Positions 1 through 7,369 of a stretch of 28,707 nt of DNA are shown one piece after another. Every line of letters starts with the position of its first letter. The stretch's first letter is position 1. The notes below the pieces were generated by a model. That model was not told the origin of the DNA. It worked only from the letters and a program-made list of their open reading frames with translations, and searched no databases. Position numbers and translations under genes: made by a program. This DNA is from JBIQLO01 sp044464175 (GTDB lineage: Bacteria > Planctomycetota > Phycisphaerae > Tepidisphaerales > Tepidisphaeraceae): the NCBI GenBank assembly GCA_044464175.1, contig JBIQLO010000026.1, forward strand, positions 1 to 28,707, given 5' to 3'.

Positions 1-1177
1 CTTTCAGGCCTCAACGAAGCTGGAGCACAAAAAAACCGCCCTGATCGAGCAGGTGGCCGATTTTGATATCCTCCAGACCGACTCGGAGGTGGAGGCGCTT
101 TTGGCGGAAAATCGCCTGGTGAAGGACATCCGCCCGCGCTACAACACGAATTTGCTCGATGACAAGACCTATCCGTATCTGATGATCACCACCGGCGAGG
201 ATTTTCCCGGCGTCTATATCACGCGGCAGCCGCTGACCAGGGGAGTCAAGCTCTATGGGCCCTTTACCAGCGTCTCGGCCCTGAAGGAGGCAGTGACGCT
301 GTTGCAGAAGGTCTTCAAGTTCCGCACCTGCCATCTGGAGATTCACGAGGGGGATGAGTCGCGGCGGTTTTTCCGGCCTTGTCTGCTTTATCCGATCAAG
401 CAATGCACCGCTCCCTGCGCGGCCAGGATTTCCAAGGAGCAATACCGGCAGGACATCCAGCGCCTGATCAGGTTCCTCGACGGCGACAAGAAATCGGTGC
501 TGACGGCGATGGAAAAGGAGATGCTGGAGGCGTCCAGGGACCTTAATTTTGAGAAGGCGGGCCGCTTGCGGGATGAAATCCGGGCGTTGACGGCCCTGGG
601 ACACCGGGCGGCCAAAGGGGAGCAGGAATTCTGGCAGCCTGAGGCCTTTGTCAGCCATCCTCAGGAGGGGGTGGCCAAGCTGCAGGCGGCGCTGGGGCTG
701 AGCGAACCGCCGCGCATCATCGAGGGGATCGACATCGCGCATCTGCAGGGCAATGAGATGGTCGGCTCCAAGGTCTGCTTCATTGACGGGGTGCCGTTCA
801 AGGATGGATACCGCCGCTACAAGATCAAGCACGGGCAGGGAAACAACGATTATCTGTCCATTCAGGAGGTGGTTTCCCGCCGCTATCGGGAGACGGGGGC
901 GGGGCAGGAGCTGTTTCCTGATGTCATTCTGATCGACGGCGGGCTGGGCCAGCTCCACGCGGCCATGACGGTCTTTGAGACGATGGATGTGAAGCCGCCG
1001 ATGGTCATTTCCCTGGCCAAAAAGGAGGAGCTGATCTACGTCCAAAGCCGCAGCGAGCCGATGCGGCTGGCCCGGAACAACCAGGGATTGAAGCTGCTGC
1101 AATACATCCGGGATGAGGCCCACCGGTTCGCCCAGCACTATCATCACCTGCTGCGGCGCAAGACTTTGGAAAAATAA
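1..1177 (+). CDS. uvrC: UvrC excinuclease subunit, 5'-truncated by window edge
   Basis: This is the nuclease subunit of UvrABC nucleotide excision repair, which cuts the damaged strand on both sides of a lesion. The reading frame is open from base 2, so the GIY-YIG N-terminus lies outside the window. Visible parts are the TDSEVEALLAENRLVKDIRPRYN-type stretch (bases about 79-150), the UVR motif around LNFEKAGRLRDEIRAL (about 543-590), and the RNase H-like C-terminal nuclease with GIDIAHLQG (about 724-750) and LIDGGLGQLHAA (about 931-966), which carry the conserved Asp residues. The protein stops 13 residues after the conserved RDEAHRFA block. The usual tandem helix-hairpin-helix domain of about 60 residues is absent, and I see no trace of it in any frame of the following 110 bases, so this looks like a natural short form and not a frameshift. 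Identity is very secure. Confidence 0.95.
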   Translation, partial: FQASTKLEHKKTALIEQVADFDILQTDSEVEALLAENRLVKDIRPRYNTNLLDDKTYPYLMITTGEDFPGVYITRQPLTRGVKLYGPFTSVSALKEAVTLLQKVFKFRTCHLEIHEGDESRRFFRPCLLYPIKQCTAPCAARISKEQYRQDIQRLIRFLDGDKKSVLTAMEKEMLEASRDLNFEKAGRLRDEIRALTALGHRAAKGEQEFWQPEAFVSHPQEGVAKLQAALGLSEPPRIIEGIDIAHLQGNEMVGSKVCFIDGVPFKDGYRRYKIKHGQGNNDYLSIQEVVSRRYRETGAGQELFPDVILIDGGLGQLHAAMTVFETMDVKPPMVISLAKKEELIYVQSRSEPMRLARNNQGLKLLQYIRDEAHRFAQHYHHLLRRKTLEK

Positions 1178-1289
1178 TGGCGTCCTCCAATCGGGCTCAT
1201 CCTCACGGAAGAATCATTGCTGTAGGAACCGGCGTGGGGGCTCTGGATTCACTTGCTTTCCCTTTATTTCCCGGTAGGGTCGCGGGTCT

Positions 1290-2942
1290 ATGGAAACGGA
1301 GCTGTTGTCACCGCCGGCGCTGAGCCGGGAGGAACCAGGCCAGGGATGGCTCTCAACGCCCGTGCTGCTGGCGCTTTGGATGCTGAGCGGGCTGCTGCTG
1401 ATCTGGGGTCAGGGGCTCATCCCGCTGGAGCGAACCCAGGAGGCCCGCGTGCTGGAAGTGGCGCGGGAAATGATCCATCAGAATTTCGATGGATGGATGA
1501 TTCCCCATGCCAACGGGGTAGAACGGCTGCACAAACCGCCCCTGGCGTATTGGGTCAGCGCGGTCTCTTATGAAGTGTTCGGCGTCAGCCTGGCGGCCGG
1601 GCGGCTCCCGACCGCCCTCGCCGGATGGCTGACGCTGGGGGTTGTCTTTTGGGGCGTGGCCTGGCTGTTCGGCCGGCGGGCCGCATTTTTTGCAGCCCTG
1701 GCGCTGTTCGCCAGCTTTCTTTTTGGCAAATTTTTCCGGCTGGCCGAAACGGACCCGCTTTCGGCTCTGTTCACGACGGCGGCCACCTTCTTCCTGTGGC
1801 GCGGGGTGGAGAGCGAGCGCCGGCGCCGTGAGTTCCTGTGGTATCACGCCGCCGGAGCCATGCTGGGGCTGGCGCTGCTGGCCAAGGGGCCGCAGGTGGC
1901 GTTCCCGCTCCTCTTTTTTATCTGTTATGTGGCGGTGCGGCGGAAGTGGCGCTGCCTGGGGCGGCTGATCCTCAGCGGCGCGCCGATCACCCTCGCGGTG
2001 GTGGGGCTGCCGTGGTGGATTTATGTCTACCTGTCGCGCGGAGCAGCGCGATGGAAGGCCGAAATTGAGATCGCCGCCGAGGGAGAGGGGCACCCGGCCT
2101 GGTTTTATGTCTATATTCCCTACCTTCTCTATGGTGTGGCGCCCTGGTGCGCCTTCGTGGTGGCGGGGATCGTGGAGTCCTTTCGCCGCATCCGGCGGGA
2201 CTGGCGCCACCAGGGCCTCCTGCTGTGGGTGGGCACCATTATCGTTCCACTGTGTTTTACCGGAAACAAGCAGTTCCATTATCTGTTGCCGTTGATGATG
2301 CCCCTGATGGCATTGTGCGGCTGGCTGATTGCCGAGGTCTGGGTACGGGCCCAGGACAGGGGCTTTCAACTTGCGATGCGCCGGCTGCTGCTGGCGACGA
2401 TCCTGGTCTGCCTGCTGGTGCCGGCGGCGGTGGTGATCGCGCCGAAGGTGAACCTGCACATGATCCGACCGCTGGACTGGGCCGTCGCGGCGGTCGTGCT
2501 GGCCGTCGCCCTGGCCGCCTTGGCCGTCCTTTGGGCCGGCACCCTCAGAAGCGCCTTTCTAGCATTCGCGGCCTGCGCGGCGGTCAGCATGGTGCTGCTG
2601 TCGGGATGGTGGATGCCCTCAATGGACGATGGGAGCTGGAGCAGAACCAAGGCCTTTTTCCATGACATGGTTGGCGAGCGCCCGGCGGTCTATTATTGCC
2701 AGGCAGCCACCGGGAATCTGCGCTTCAGCTATGCCCTGCGCCGGGTGGTGCCGGTAATTGATGAACCCGGTGCGCTGAAGGCATGGCTGGAGCGGGAACC
2801 GCAGACCGCGGTGATTGTCTTGAAAATGCACCACTCGGCCGGTCTTGAGCCGCCGGATTTTCTCGCCGAGCAGCGAATCATGAACACACGCGAAGAGGTG
2901 GTGGGGGTGTTTACCTATCGCCCCCAGGCAACCGCCGACTGA
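1290..2942 (+). CDS. GT-C membrane glycosyltransferase, ArnT/GT39 (PMT_2)-like
   Basis: A polytopic membrane protein of 550 residues resembling the ArnT/dolichyl-phosphate-mannose mannosyltransferase superfamily, which moves a sugar from a polyprenyl-phosphate carrier to lipid A, protein or another envelope acceptor. After a first membrane segment (about residues 22-42) comes the periplasmic loop signature QEARVLEVAREM (50-61), then the NG..RLHKPPLAYW motif (about 75-88), then about ten further hydrophobic segments and a soluble C-terminal domain of about 110 residues. In ArnT proteins the position of Q50 is an Asp (PDE.RYAE) thought to be catalytic, so activity or acceptor may differ. ATG 1290 is the first good start; its upstream AGGG-containing stretch is a poor ribosome binding site. 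It lies 112 bases after uvrC and ends 18 bases from convergent recJ. The substrate cannot be assigned. Confidence 0.8.
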   Translation: METELLSPPALSREEPGQGWLSTPVLLALWMLSGLLLIWGQGLIPLERTQEARVLEVAREMIHQNFDGWMIPHANGVERLHKPPLAYWVSAVSYEVFGVSLAAGRLPTALAGWLTLGVVFWGVAWLFGRRAAFFAALALFASFLFGKFFRLAETDPLSALFTTAATFFLWRGVESERRRREFLWYHAAGAMLGLALLAKGPQVAFPLLFFICYVAVRRKWRCLGRLILSGAPITLAVVGLPWWIYVYLSRGAARWKAEIEIAAEGEGHPAWFYVYIPYLLYGVAPWCAFVVAGIVESFRRIRRDWRHQGLLLWVGTIIVPLCFTGNKQFHYLLPLMMPLMALCGWLIAEVWVRAQDRGFQLAMRRLLLATILVCLLVPAAVVIAPKVNLHMIRPLDWAVAAVVLAVALAALAVLWAGTLRSAFLAFAACAAVSMVLLSGWWMPSMDDGSWSRTKAFFHDMVGERPAVYYCQAATGNLRFSYALRRVVPVIDEPGALKAWLEREPQTAVIVLKMHHSAGLEPPDFLAEQRIMNTREEVVGVFTYRPQATAD

Positions 2943-2960
2943 GCGCCGGTCCGGCCGGGG

Positions 2961-4745
2961 CTACTGACCTTCGGCCAGCCGCAGGTCCTTGATCTCCAAC
3001 TCCACGGTGGTGCGCCCGTTGTAATGGTTGAGGGCGGCTTCGGCCGCCAGATCGATCGCTGTCCCGGTTTTGAGCCGGTCATACCAGTCCCCGGCATTGA
3101 AAGCGATGCATTTCATCGTGGCATTCCCCTGGCGAACCATCAGTTGCAGGTGATCGCCGCCCTTGCCCACCCGCCGGGCGTCGGCGGCCATGGTCAGCCC
3201 GCGACAGCAGAGCAGCGGCTTGGGATTGCCATGCCCGAACGGGCCCAGTCGCTTCAGCTCCGCGACCATGGGAAGCGTGATCTGGGACAGCTCCGCACAG
3301 AGTTCCAGATCCAGTCTCCTTTGGAGCATCTCCGGGCTGACGGTCTGGGCGGCGTAATCATAAAAAGCGTGGCGAAACGCCTCGAACTTATCGGCCGACA
3401 GCCGCAGCCCCGCGGCCATTTCATGCCCTCCGTGGGCATCCAACCACTCACCGCAGGCATTCAGGGCCTGCGCTAGGTGAAAACCCGCGATGGACCGGGC
3501 CGACCCCTGCCCGCAACCGTTGTTGAAACCCACCATGACGGTAGGGCGGTGGAACCGGTCCACCAGCCGTGAGGCGACGATGCCGATCACCCCCGGGTGC
3601 CATCCCTCCCCCCCCAGGACCAGCGCCCTATGCTCCTCGGAATCCAGTCCATGCTCGGCCACCTGAGCCATTGCCTGCTCCAGAATCTTGCGTTCCACGC
3701 TCTGACGCTGGCGGTTTTGCCGCTCCAGATAATCGGCAATTTCGCGAGCACGGGTGGCGTCCGCCTTGGTGAGCATTTCCACGGCCAATTGCGCGTGCCC
3801 CATCCGCCCGCAGGCATTGAGCCGGGGAGCCAGACGGAAACCAACGCTGTAGCTGTCCAGCGTCTGTCCGCCCAGACCGGCTGAGTCGATCAACGCCTGA
3901 ATCCCCGTCAGCGTGCTTTGCTTCAATCCACTCAGGCCATAACTGGCCAGCGTCCGGTTCTCGCCGACCAGGGGAACGACATCCGCAATGGTGCCCAGCG
4001 CCGCCAGGGCGGTGGCGTCGATCAGGAAACGCCGGAATGCCTCATCCACGCGCGACCCGCCGGCGACCGCCTGCCCAACGCCCCAGGCGAGCTTAAAGGC
4101 CACCCCCGCCCCGCACAGATGGGGATTGGGATAAGCTCCGCTTTCGCCAGGCAGACGCGGATGCACCAGGGCAAAGCAATCGGGCAGGAGTGCCGGGGGC
4201 GGCGTCTGCCCGGTGCCCTCCGAACCTGGGTCGGTTTTCCATTCGTGGTGATCGGTGATAATCAGGTCCACCCCGCGCTGCCGGGCGACTTCGGCCGGCT
4301 CAACGGCCGTAACGCCGCAATCCACGGTGATGATCAGCCGCGCGCCGTGGTCGATGATCTGATGCAAGGCCTCGGTATTAAGCCCGTATCCCTCTTCCAG
4401 GCGATGGGGGATGTAAAAGTCGGCCTTGCCCCCCAGCGTGTGAATGGCATGCCAGAGAATGGCGGTGGCGGTGATGCCATCCACATCATAATCCCCGTAG
4501 ATGACGATTTTTTCTTTGTCGCCGATGGCCCGGGCGATGCGCTGGGCCGCTTTGGGCAGATTGGCAAGCGCTGAGGGATCCAACAGGTCTTTGGGGGTGG
4601 GGGAGAGAAACTGGCGACATGCCTCCGGATCGCTCAAGCCCCGGTTCAACAGCGCCTGGGCCAGGACCGGCGAGGCCTTCAGCCGCCCGGCCAATGCCTG
4701 GGCCTGCGGATGAGGCGGGACAAGTTTCCATCGCTTGGGATGCAT
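2961..4745 (-). CDS. recJ: Single-stranded-DNA-specific exonuclease RecJ
   Basis: A 594-residue RecJ, the 5'-3' exonuclease acting on single-stranded DNA in recombination and repair. The DHH-family metal motifs are all present: YGDYDVDG (residues 83-90), VDCG (141-144) and ITDHHEW (163-169). These are followed by the NPHLCGAGVAFKLAW region, the DHHA1 domain with the GGHEMAAGL motif, and a C-terminal OB-like domain with the LGPFGHGNPKPLL block typical of RecJ. Length is normal for the family. The N-terminus MHPKRWKL fits the usual short RecJ start, but the upstream ribosome binding site is weak. The gene is transcribed away from the GntR/LacI regulator and converges with the GT-C gene. Confidence 0.96.
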   Translation of the reverse strand: MHPKRWKLVPPHPQAQALAGRLKASPVLAQALLNRGLSDPEACRQFLSPTPKDLLDPSALANLPKAAQRIARAIGDKEKIVIYGDYDVDGITATAILWHAIHTLGGKADFYIPHRLEEGYGLNTEALHQIIDHGARLIITVDCGVTAVEPAEVARQRGVDLIITDHHEWKTDPGSEGTGQTPPPALLPDCFALVHPRLPGESGAYPNPHLCGAGVAFKLAWGVGQAVAGGSRVDEAFRRFLIDATALAALGTIADVVPLVGENRTLASYGLSGLKQSTLTGIQALIDSAGLGGQTLDSYSVGFRLAPRLNACGRMGHAQLAVEMLTKADATRAREIADYLERQNRQRQSVERKILEQAMAQVAEHGLDSEEHRALVLGGEGWHPGVIGIVASRLVDRFHRPTVMVGFNNGCGQGSARSIAGFHLAQALNACGEWLDAHGGHEMAAGLRLSADKFEAFRHAFYDYAAQTVSPEMLQRRLDLELCAELSQITLPMVAELKRLGPFGHGNPKPLLCCRGLTMAADARRVGKGGDHLQLMVRQGNATMKCIAFNAGDWYDRLKTGTAIDLAAEAALNHYNGRTTVELEIKDLRLAEGQ

Positions 4746-5000
4746 CCGTGACAGCTTCTCGACTGCGGCTTAAAAATCCAGCCCGGATTGTAGCAGGAAT
4801 TTTCCAGACGCTCGAACCGATGGCACAACTGCCTCATCGGGTCCAGATGATCCAGCGCCGGCCCGGACAGGATCACCGTGGGGGCGAGGCCAGCTGTAGC
4901 CGGCCTCGTTGAGCCCGTAACGAGGTTGACTACCCATCTGCGAGGGCAAGCCGGCAGAAAGCATCGCCTCCCGCATCACGTGCCATTTTCCATTTTTTTC
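4746..5000. other. Intergenic region with overlapping inverted repeats, no supported gene
   Basis: This stretch between divergent recJ and the regulator contains no ORF that I can support. A minus-strand frame of 69 codons (4770-4979) has no family resemblance and no clear ribosome binding site. Two perfect inverted repeats overlap: GAGGCC...GGCCTC (about 4885-4908) and CCTCGTT...AACGAGG (4904-4910 with 4919-4925). They share the CCTC bases, so as RNA they could not both form. They lie upstream of the regulator promoter and would be in the 5' leader of recJ if recJ starts transcription this far out. Confidence 0.35.
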
Positions 5001-5028
5001 TTGACAAATCGATCATTCAGAGTAGGCT
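5001..5028 (+). promoter_or_regulatory. Candidate sigma-70-type promoter of the regulator/glycan operon
   Basis: A perfect -35 hexamer TTGACA (5001-5006) follows a T-rich tract. With a 16-base spacer, the best -10 candidate is TAGGCT (5023-5028), which matches the consensus at only three positions. Transcription would start near 5035, inside the first inverted repeat of the operator pair. The weak -10 suits a repressed promoter, but this is inference. Confidence 0.5.
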
Positions 5029-5032
5029 GTGA

Positions 5033-5046
5033 CTTGTACGGACAAG
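5033..5046. promoter_or_regulatory. AraR-like operator 1 (CTTGTACGGACAAG)
   Basis: The inverted repeat CTTGT-ACGG-ACAAG has perfect 5-base arms. It closely resembles the TTGTACGTACAA core bound by AraR of Bacillus, the best known GntR-DNA-binding/LacI-sensor hybrid. It overlaps the expected transcription start of the gene for exactly such a hybrid regulator, which makes autorepression and operon control likely. Confidence 0.65.
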
Positions 5047-5058
5047 ATGTACGCACAT
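5047..5058. promoter_or_regulatory. AraR-like operator 2 (ATGTACGCACAT)
   Basis: A second inverted repeat, ATGT-ACGC-ACAT, abuts operator 1 with centres 13 bases apart, a little over one helical turn. It shares the TGTACGnACA core with operator 1. Tandem placement suggests two regulator dimers binding side by side, just downstream of the promoter. Confidence 0.55.
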
Positions 5059-5118
5059 ATGAAAAGCTGTCTCAGGCAGTCAGCGCCGCCATAGGCGTGA
5101 CATAGCGGATTGGACAAC

Positions 5119-6315
5119 ATGCGGATCAGTGAATCCCCAAAGCGTGAGACGAAATATCGCCGGCTGGAGCGGATTCTGCGCCAGCGGATCGCCACCGGGC
5201 AATATGGGGAGGGAAAGCTCCTTCCTTCCGAGCTGGACCTGGTGGAGGAATTCAAGCTGAGCCGGCATTCGGTGCGCCGGTCCCTGCAGCTTCTTGAGCA
5301 GGAGGGGTGGATCGCCCGGCGACAGGGCCGGGGAACGCAAGTATTCAATCCCCCTCGCCCGACCGCCGGAAATGGAGCTGCCGCCCCACGGGATGTCGGC
5401 GTCATGATCCCCTGCATTTCCATCGCCCTTTACCCCGGAATGGCACGCGGGGTAGAGGATGTGGTTCGCGCTCGCGGGTTTCACATGGTTTTGGCCAGCT
5501 ACGATGTCGATCCGGATCGAGAGGCGGCCTGCCTGGAGCAGTTCCTGGCCAAGCCCGTGGCCGGTGTGATCGCCTGCCCCTCCTACAATTCCCGTCCAGC
5601 CGATTATCAGCGTGTGATCCAGGCCGGAATTCCACTGGTGCTGGTGGATACCGCATTGGAAGCCCTGTCGGCCGATCTGGTGGGCACGGACGATTTCTGG
5701 TCGGCCCACGAGGGGGCCGCCGCGCTCATGCGGGCCGGTTGTCGGCGCATCGCCTATCTGACCGGACACATGGCCGCCTCCACTTCCCGCGAGCGGCTGG
5801 GTGGTTTCCGCACGGCCCTGGAGGAGGCCAATATCCCGCTGCCGCCGCAGCGCATCCTGGAAGGGGCCTTTGACGCCAACTTCGGCTATGCCGCCACCCG
5901 CCGATTGCTGGAGGAGCAGCCGGAGGTGGATGGCCTCTTTGTCGCCAACGACCCGATTGCGGTCGGGGTGGCGCGGGCATTGGGGGAACTGGGTCGGCGG
6001 ATGCCGATTTGCAGCTATGATGAGCCGGCGCTGGAATTGGGGACGGACCCGGCGATTGTGCAGTCCATTATCCATTTGAAACAGCAGCGCTATGCGTTGG
6101 GCCATGCGGCCGCGGAAGTGCTGGTTCGACGCGTTCACGAGCAGGCGGCCGGCCAAGTGCCTCCGATGCCGCCGGCCCGCATCCGAATCAAGGCAGAATT
6201 GAATGAGCCTGCCCGGCCGGTTTCCGGCCGGGTTGGGCGGGCGGCGAAGGAGCCACAATCCATCTTGCGGGAGCAGAGGGGACAGCAGACGCTTCAGCCC
6301 CTGTCTTCCGGCTGA
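5119..6315 (+). CDS. GntR/LacI hybrid transcriptional regulator (AraR-like)
   Basis: A 398-residue sugar-responsive transcription factor. Residues about 12-75 form a GntR-type winged helix (LLPSELDLVEEFKLSRHSVRRSL and GWIARRQGRGTQVF). From about residue 90 to 360 there is a LacI/periplasmic-binding-protein sensor (VGVMIPCISIALYPGMARG, ADLVGTDDFWSAHEGAAALM, and GLFVANDPIAVGVARAL). This domain order is that of AraR, where a sugar releases the repressor from DNA. ATG 5119 is preferred over the in-frame TTG 5110; neither has a strong ribosome binding site, and a TGA at 5098 rules out starts further upstream. It is the first gene after the paired TTGTACG-type operators and heads the glycan operon. 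The effector is likely a mono- or disaccharide released by the downstream enzymes; its identity cannot be read from the sequence. Confidence 0.88.
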   Translation: MRISESPKRETKYRRLERILRQRIATGQYGEGKLLPSELDLVEEFKLSRHSVRRSLQLLEQEGWIARRQGRGTQVFNPPRPTAGNGAAAPRDVGVMIPCISIALYPGMARGVEDVVRARGFHMVLASYDVDPDREAACLEQFLAKPVAGVIACPSYNSRPADYQRVIQAGIPLVLVDTALEALSADLVGTDDFWSAHEGAAALMRAGCRRIAYLTGHMAASTSRERLGGFRTALEEANIPLPPQRILEGAFDANFGYAATRRLLEEQPEVDGLFVANDPIAVGVARALGELGRRMPICSYDEPALELGTDPAIVQSIIHLKQQRYALGHAAAEVLVRRVHEQAAGQVPPMPPARIRIKAELNEPARPVSGRVGRAAKEPQSILREQRGQQTLQPLSSG

Positions 6316-6386
6316 GCGGGCATGAAAGGATATCTCAGGCGTTGTCGGTCTCAATTTCACCAATCCACTTCACGGAGAACGCAGCC

Positions 6387-7316
6387 ATGAAATCCAATCA
6401 AATGATTTGGGCGGCCTTGGCGGACAACGGGACACCCCGGCCCCTGGGCGCAGGGCATTGTCTCCAGCTTGCTTCTACAGGAAACAAGTCCGGCCGGAAC
6501 GGAGCCTTTCAGGACCGCTCCGGGTTCACTCTGGTGGAGCTGCTGGTGGTTATAGGAATCATAAGCGTTCTTATAGCGATGTTGCTGCCGGCCCTGAACA
6601 AGGCGCGCAGTGCCGCCAAAACCGTCCAGTGCCTGAGCAATCTCAAGCAACTGGCTCTGGGGTGCCAGATGTATGCCAATGAGAATGGCGGCTACCTGCC
6701 GTGGGCGATCGGGCGGGGTTCGGGAAACTCCTATTACGTCCCCTCACGCTACTGGTTTTCCATGCTCGCGCCCCGTTATCTCAATCAGGCGGTCTTCGTC
6801 TGCCCGGCCGATCAGACGCCCAATGACTGGGCGACCACCCTGGGGCAGTACTCCTCAACGCGCGTGGATGATTTCCCGATCAGCTACGGCTATTCACGGG
6901 TTCTGGGCAATGCCTATCGCCAGGCGCTGCTGGCTTCTAATCCCACGGCGGTCCGGCAACTGGAGGGAAAGAAGCTTTCGGCCTTCAATGGGCGCTCCGG
7001 GCCGCGCTCCAATCCCACCACGGCGATTCTGCTGTTTGACTACGCGAATATCGGCTTTGAGCCCGGCGGTCCCTATCCCATCAACAACAAGACCAGTGGC
7101 GATGCAAGCTATGGCGTCGATCGGCTCTCCGCCCGTCATGGAAACGGCCTGGACAGCTTCAATCTCTCGAGTGGCCTGAGCATCCCGACCAAAGGGCTTT
7201 GTAATTTCGCGTTCATTGACGGCCATGCCGAAAGTATCGCTGCCCCGTTTGGCACGGGCCAGTTCTCGCTGCTGGCATCTTTCAACCAGCGCTATGGATT
7301 CGCTGGAGATTTCTAG
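6387..7316 (+). CDS. Pseudopilin-like protein with type IV prepilin N-terminus and DG tail
   Basis: A 309-residue member of the prepilin/pseudopilin-like family that is much expanded in planctomycetes and Lentisphaerae. A leader of 46 residues ends in Gly, followed by FTLVELLVVIGIISVLIAML (47-66), a type III prepilin signal with Glu at mature position +5. The segment LPALNKARSAAKTVQCLSNL follows, then a soluble domain ending in the conserved FAFIDGHAESI block (H-X9-DG type). The leader is far longer than the usual 6-25 residues; an in-frame start nearer the cleavage site would need a rare codon. ATG 6387 has GGAG nine bases upstream. Such genes commonly sit beside GntR/LacI regulators and glycoside hydrolases in PVC genomes. 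Whether this one is a pilus, secretion or surface glycan-binding component is unknown. Confidence 0.85.
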   Translation: MKSNQMIWAALADNGTPRPLGAGHCLQLASTGNKSGRNGAFQDRSGFTLVELLVVIGIISVLIAMLLPALNKARSAAKTVQCLSNLKQLALGCQMYANENGGYLPWAIGRGSGNSYYVPSRYWFSMLAPRYLNQAVFVCPADQTPNDWATTLGQYSSTRVDDFPISYGYSRVLGNAYRQALLASNPTAVRQLEGKKLSAFNGRSGPRSNPTTAILLFDYANIGFEPGGPYPINNKTSGDASYGVDRLSARHGNGLDSFNLSSGLSIPTKGLCNFAFIDGHAESIAAPFGTGQFSLLASFNQRYGFAGDF

Positions 7317-7369
7317 CTTCTGTGGCGGATGGCCCATTCCTGAACTCTCTGCGCCAAAAGGAGACACGC

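Noticed and set aside
4770..4979. Minus-strand 69-codon frame upstream of recJ, possible relic gene
   Set aside because: No family resemblance, no clear ribosome binding site, and gene-like phrases appear only by switching frame. It may be decayed coding DNA, but this cannot be supported.
6322..6390. 22-codon frame overlapping the pseudopilin start by ATGA, possible leader peptide
   Set aside because: No convincing ribosome binding site and no recognisable regulatory peptide pattern; a short overlap like this is expected by chance.
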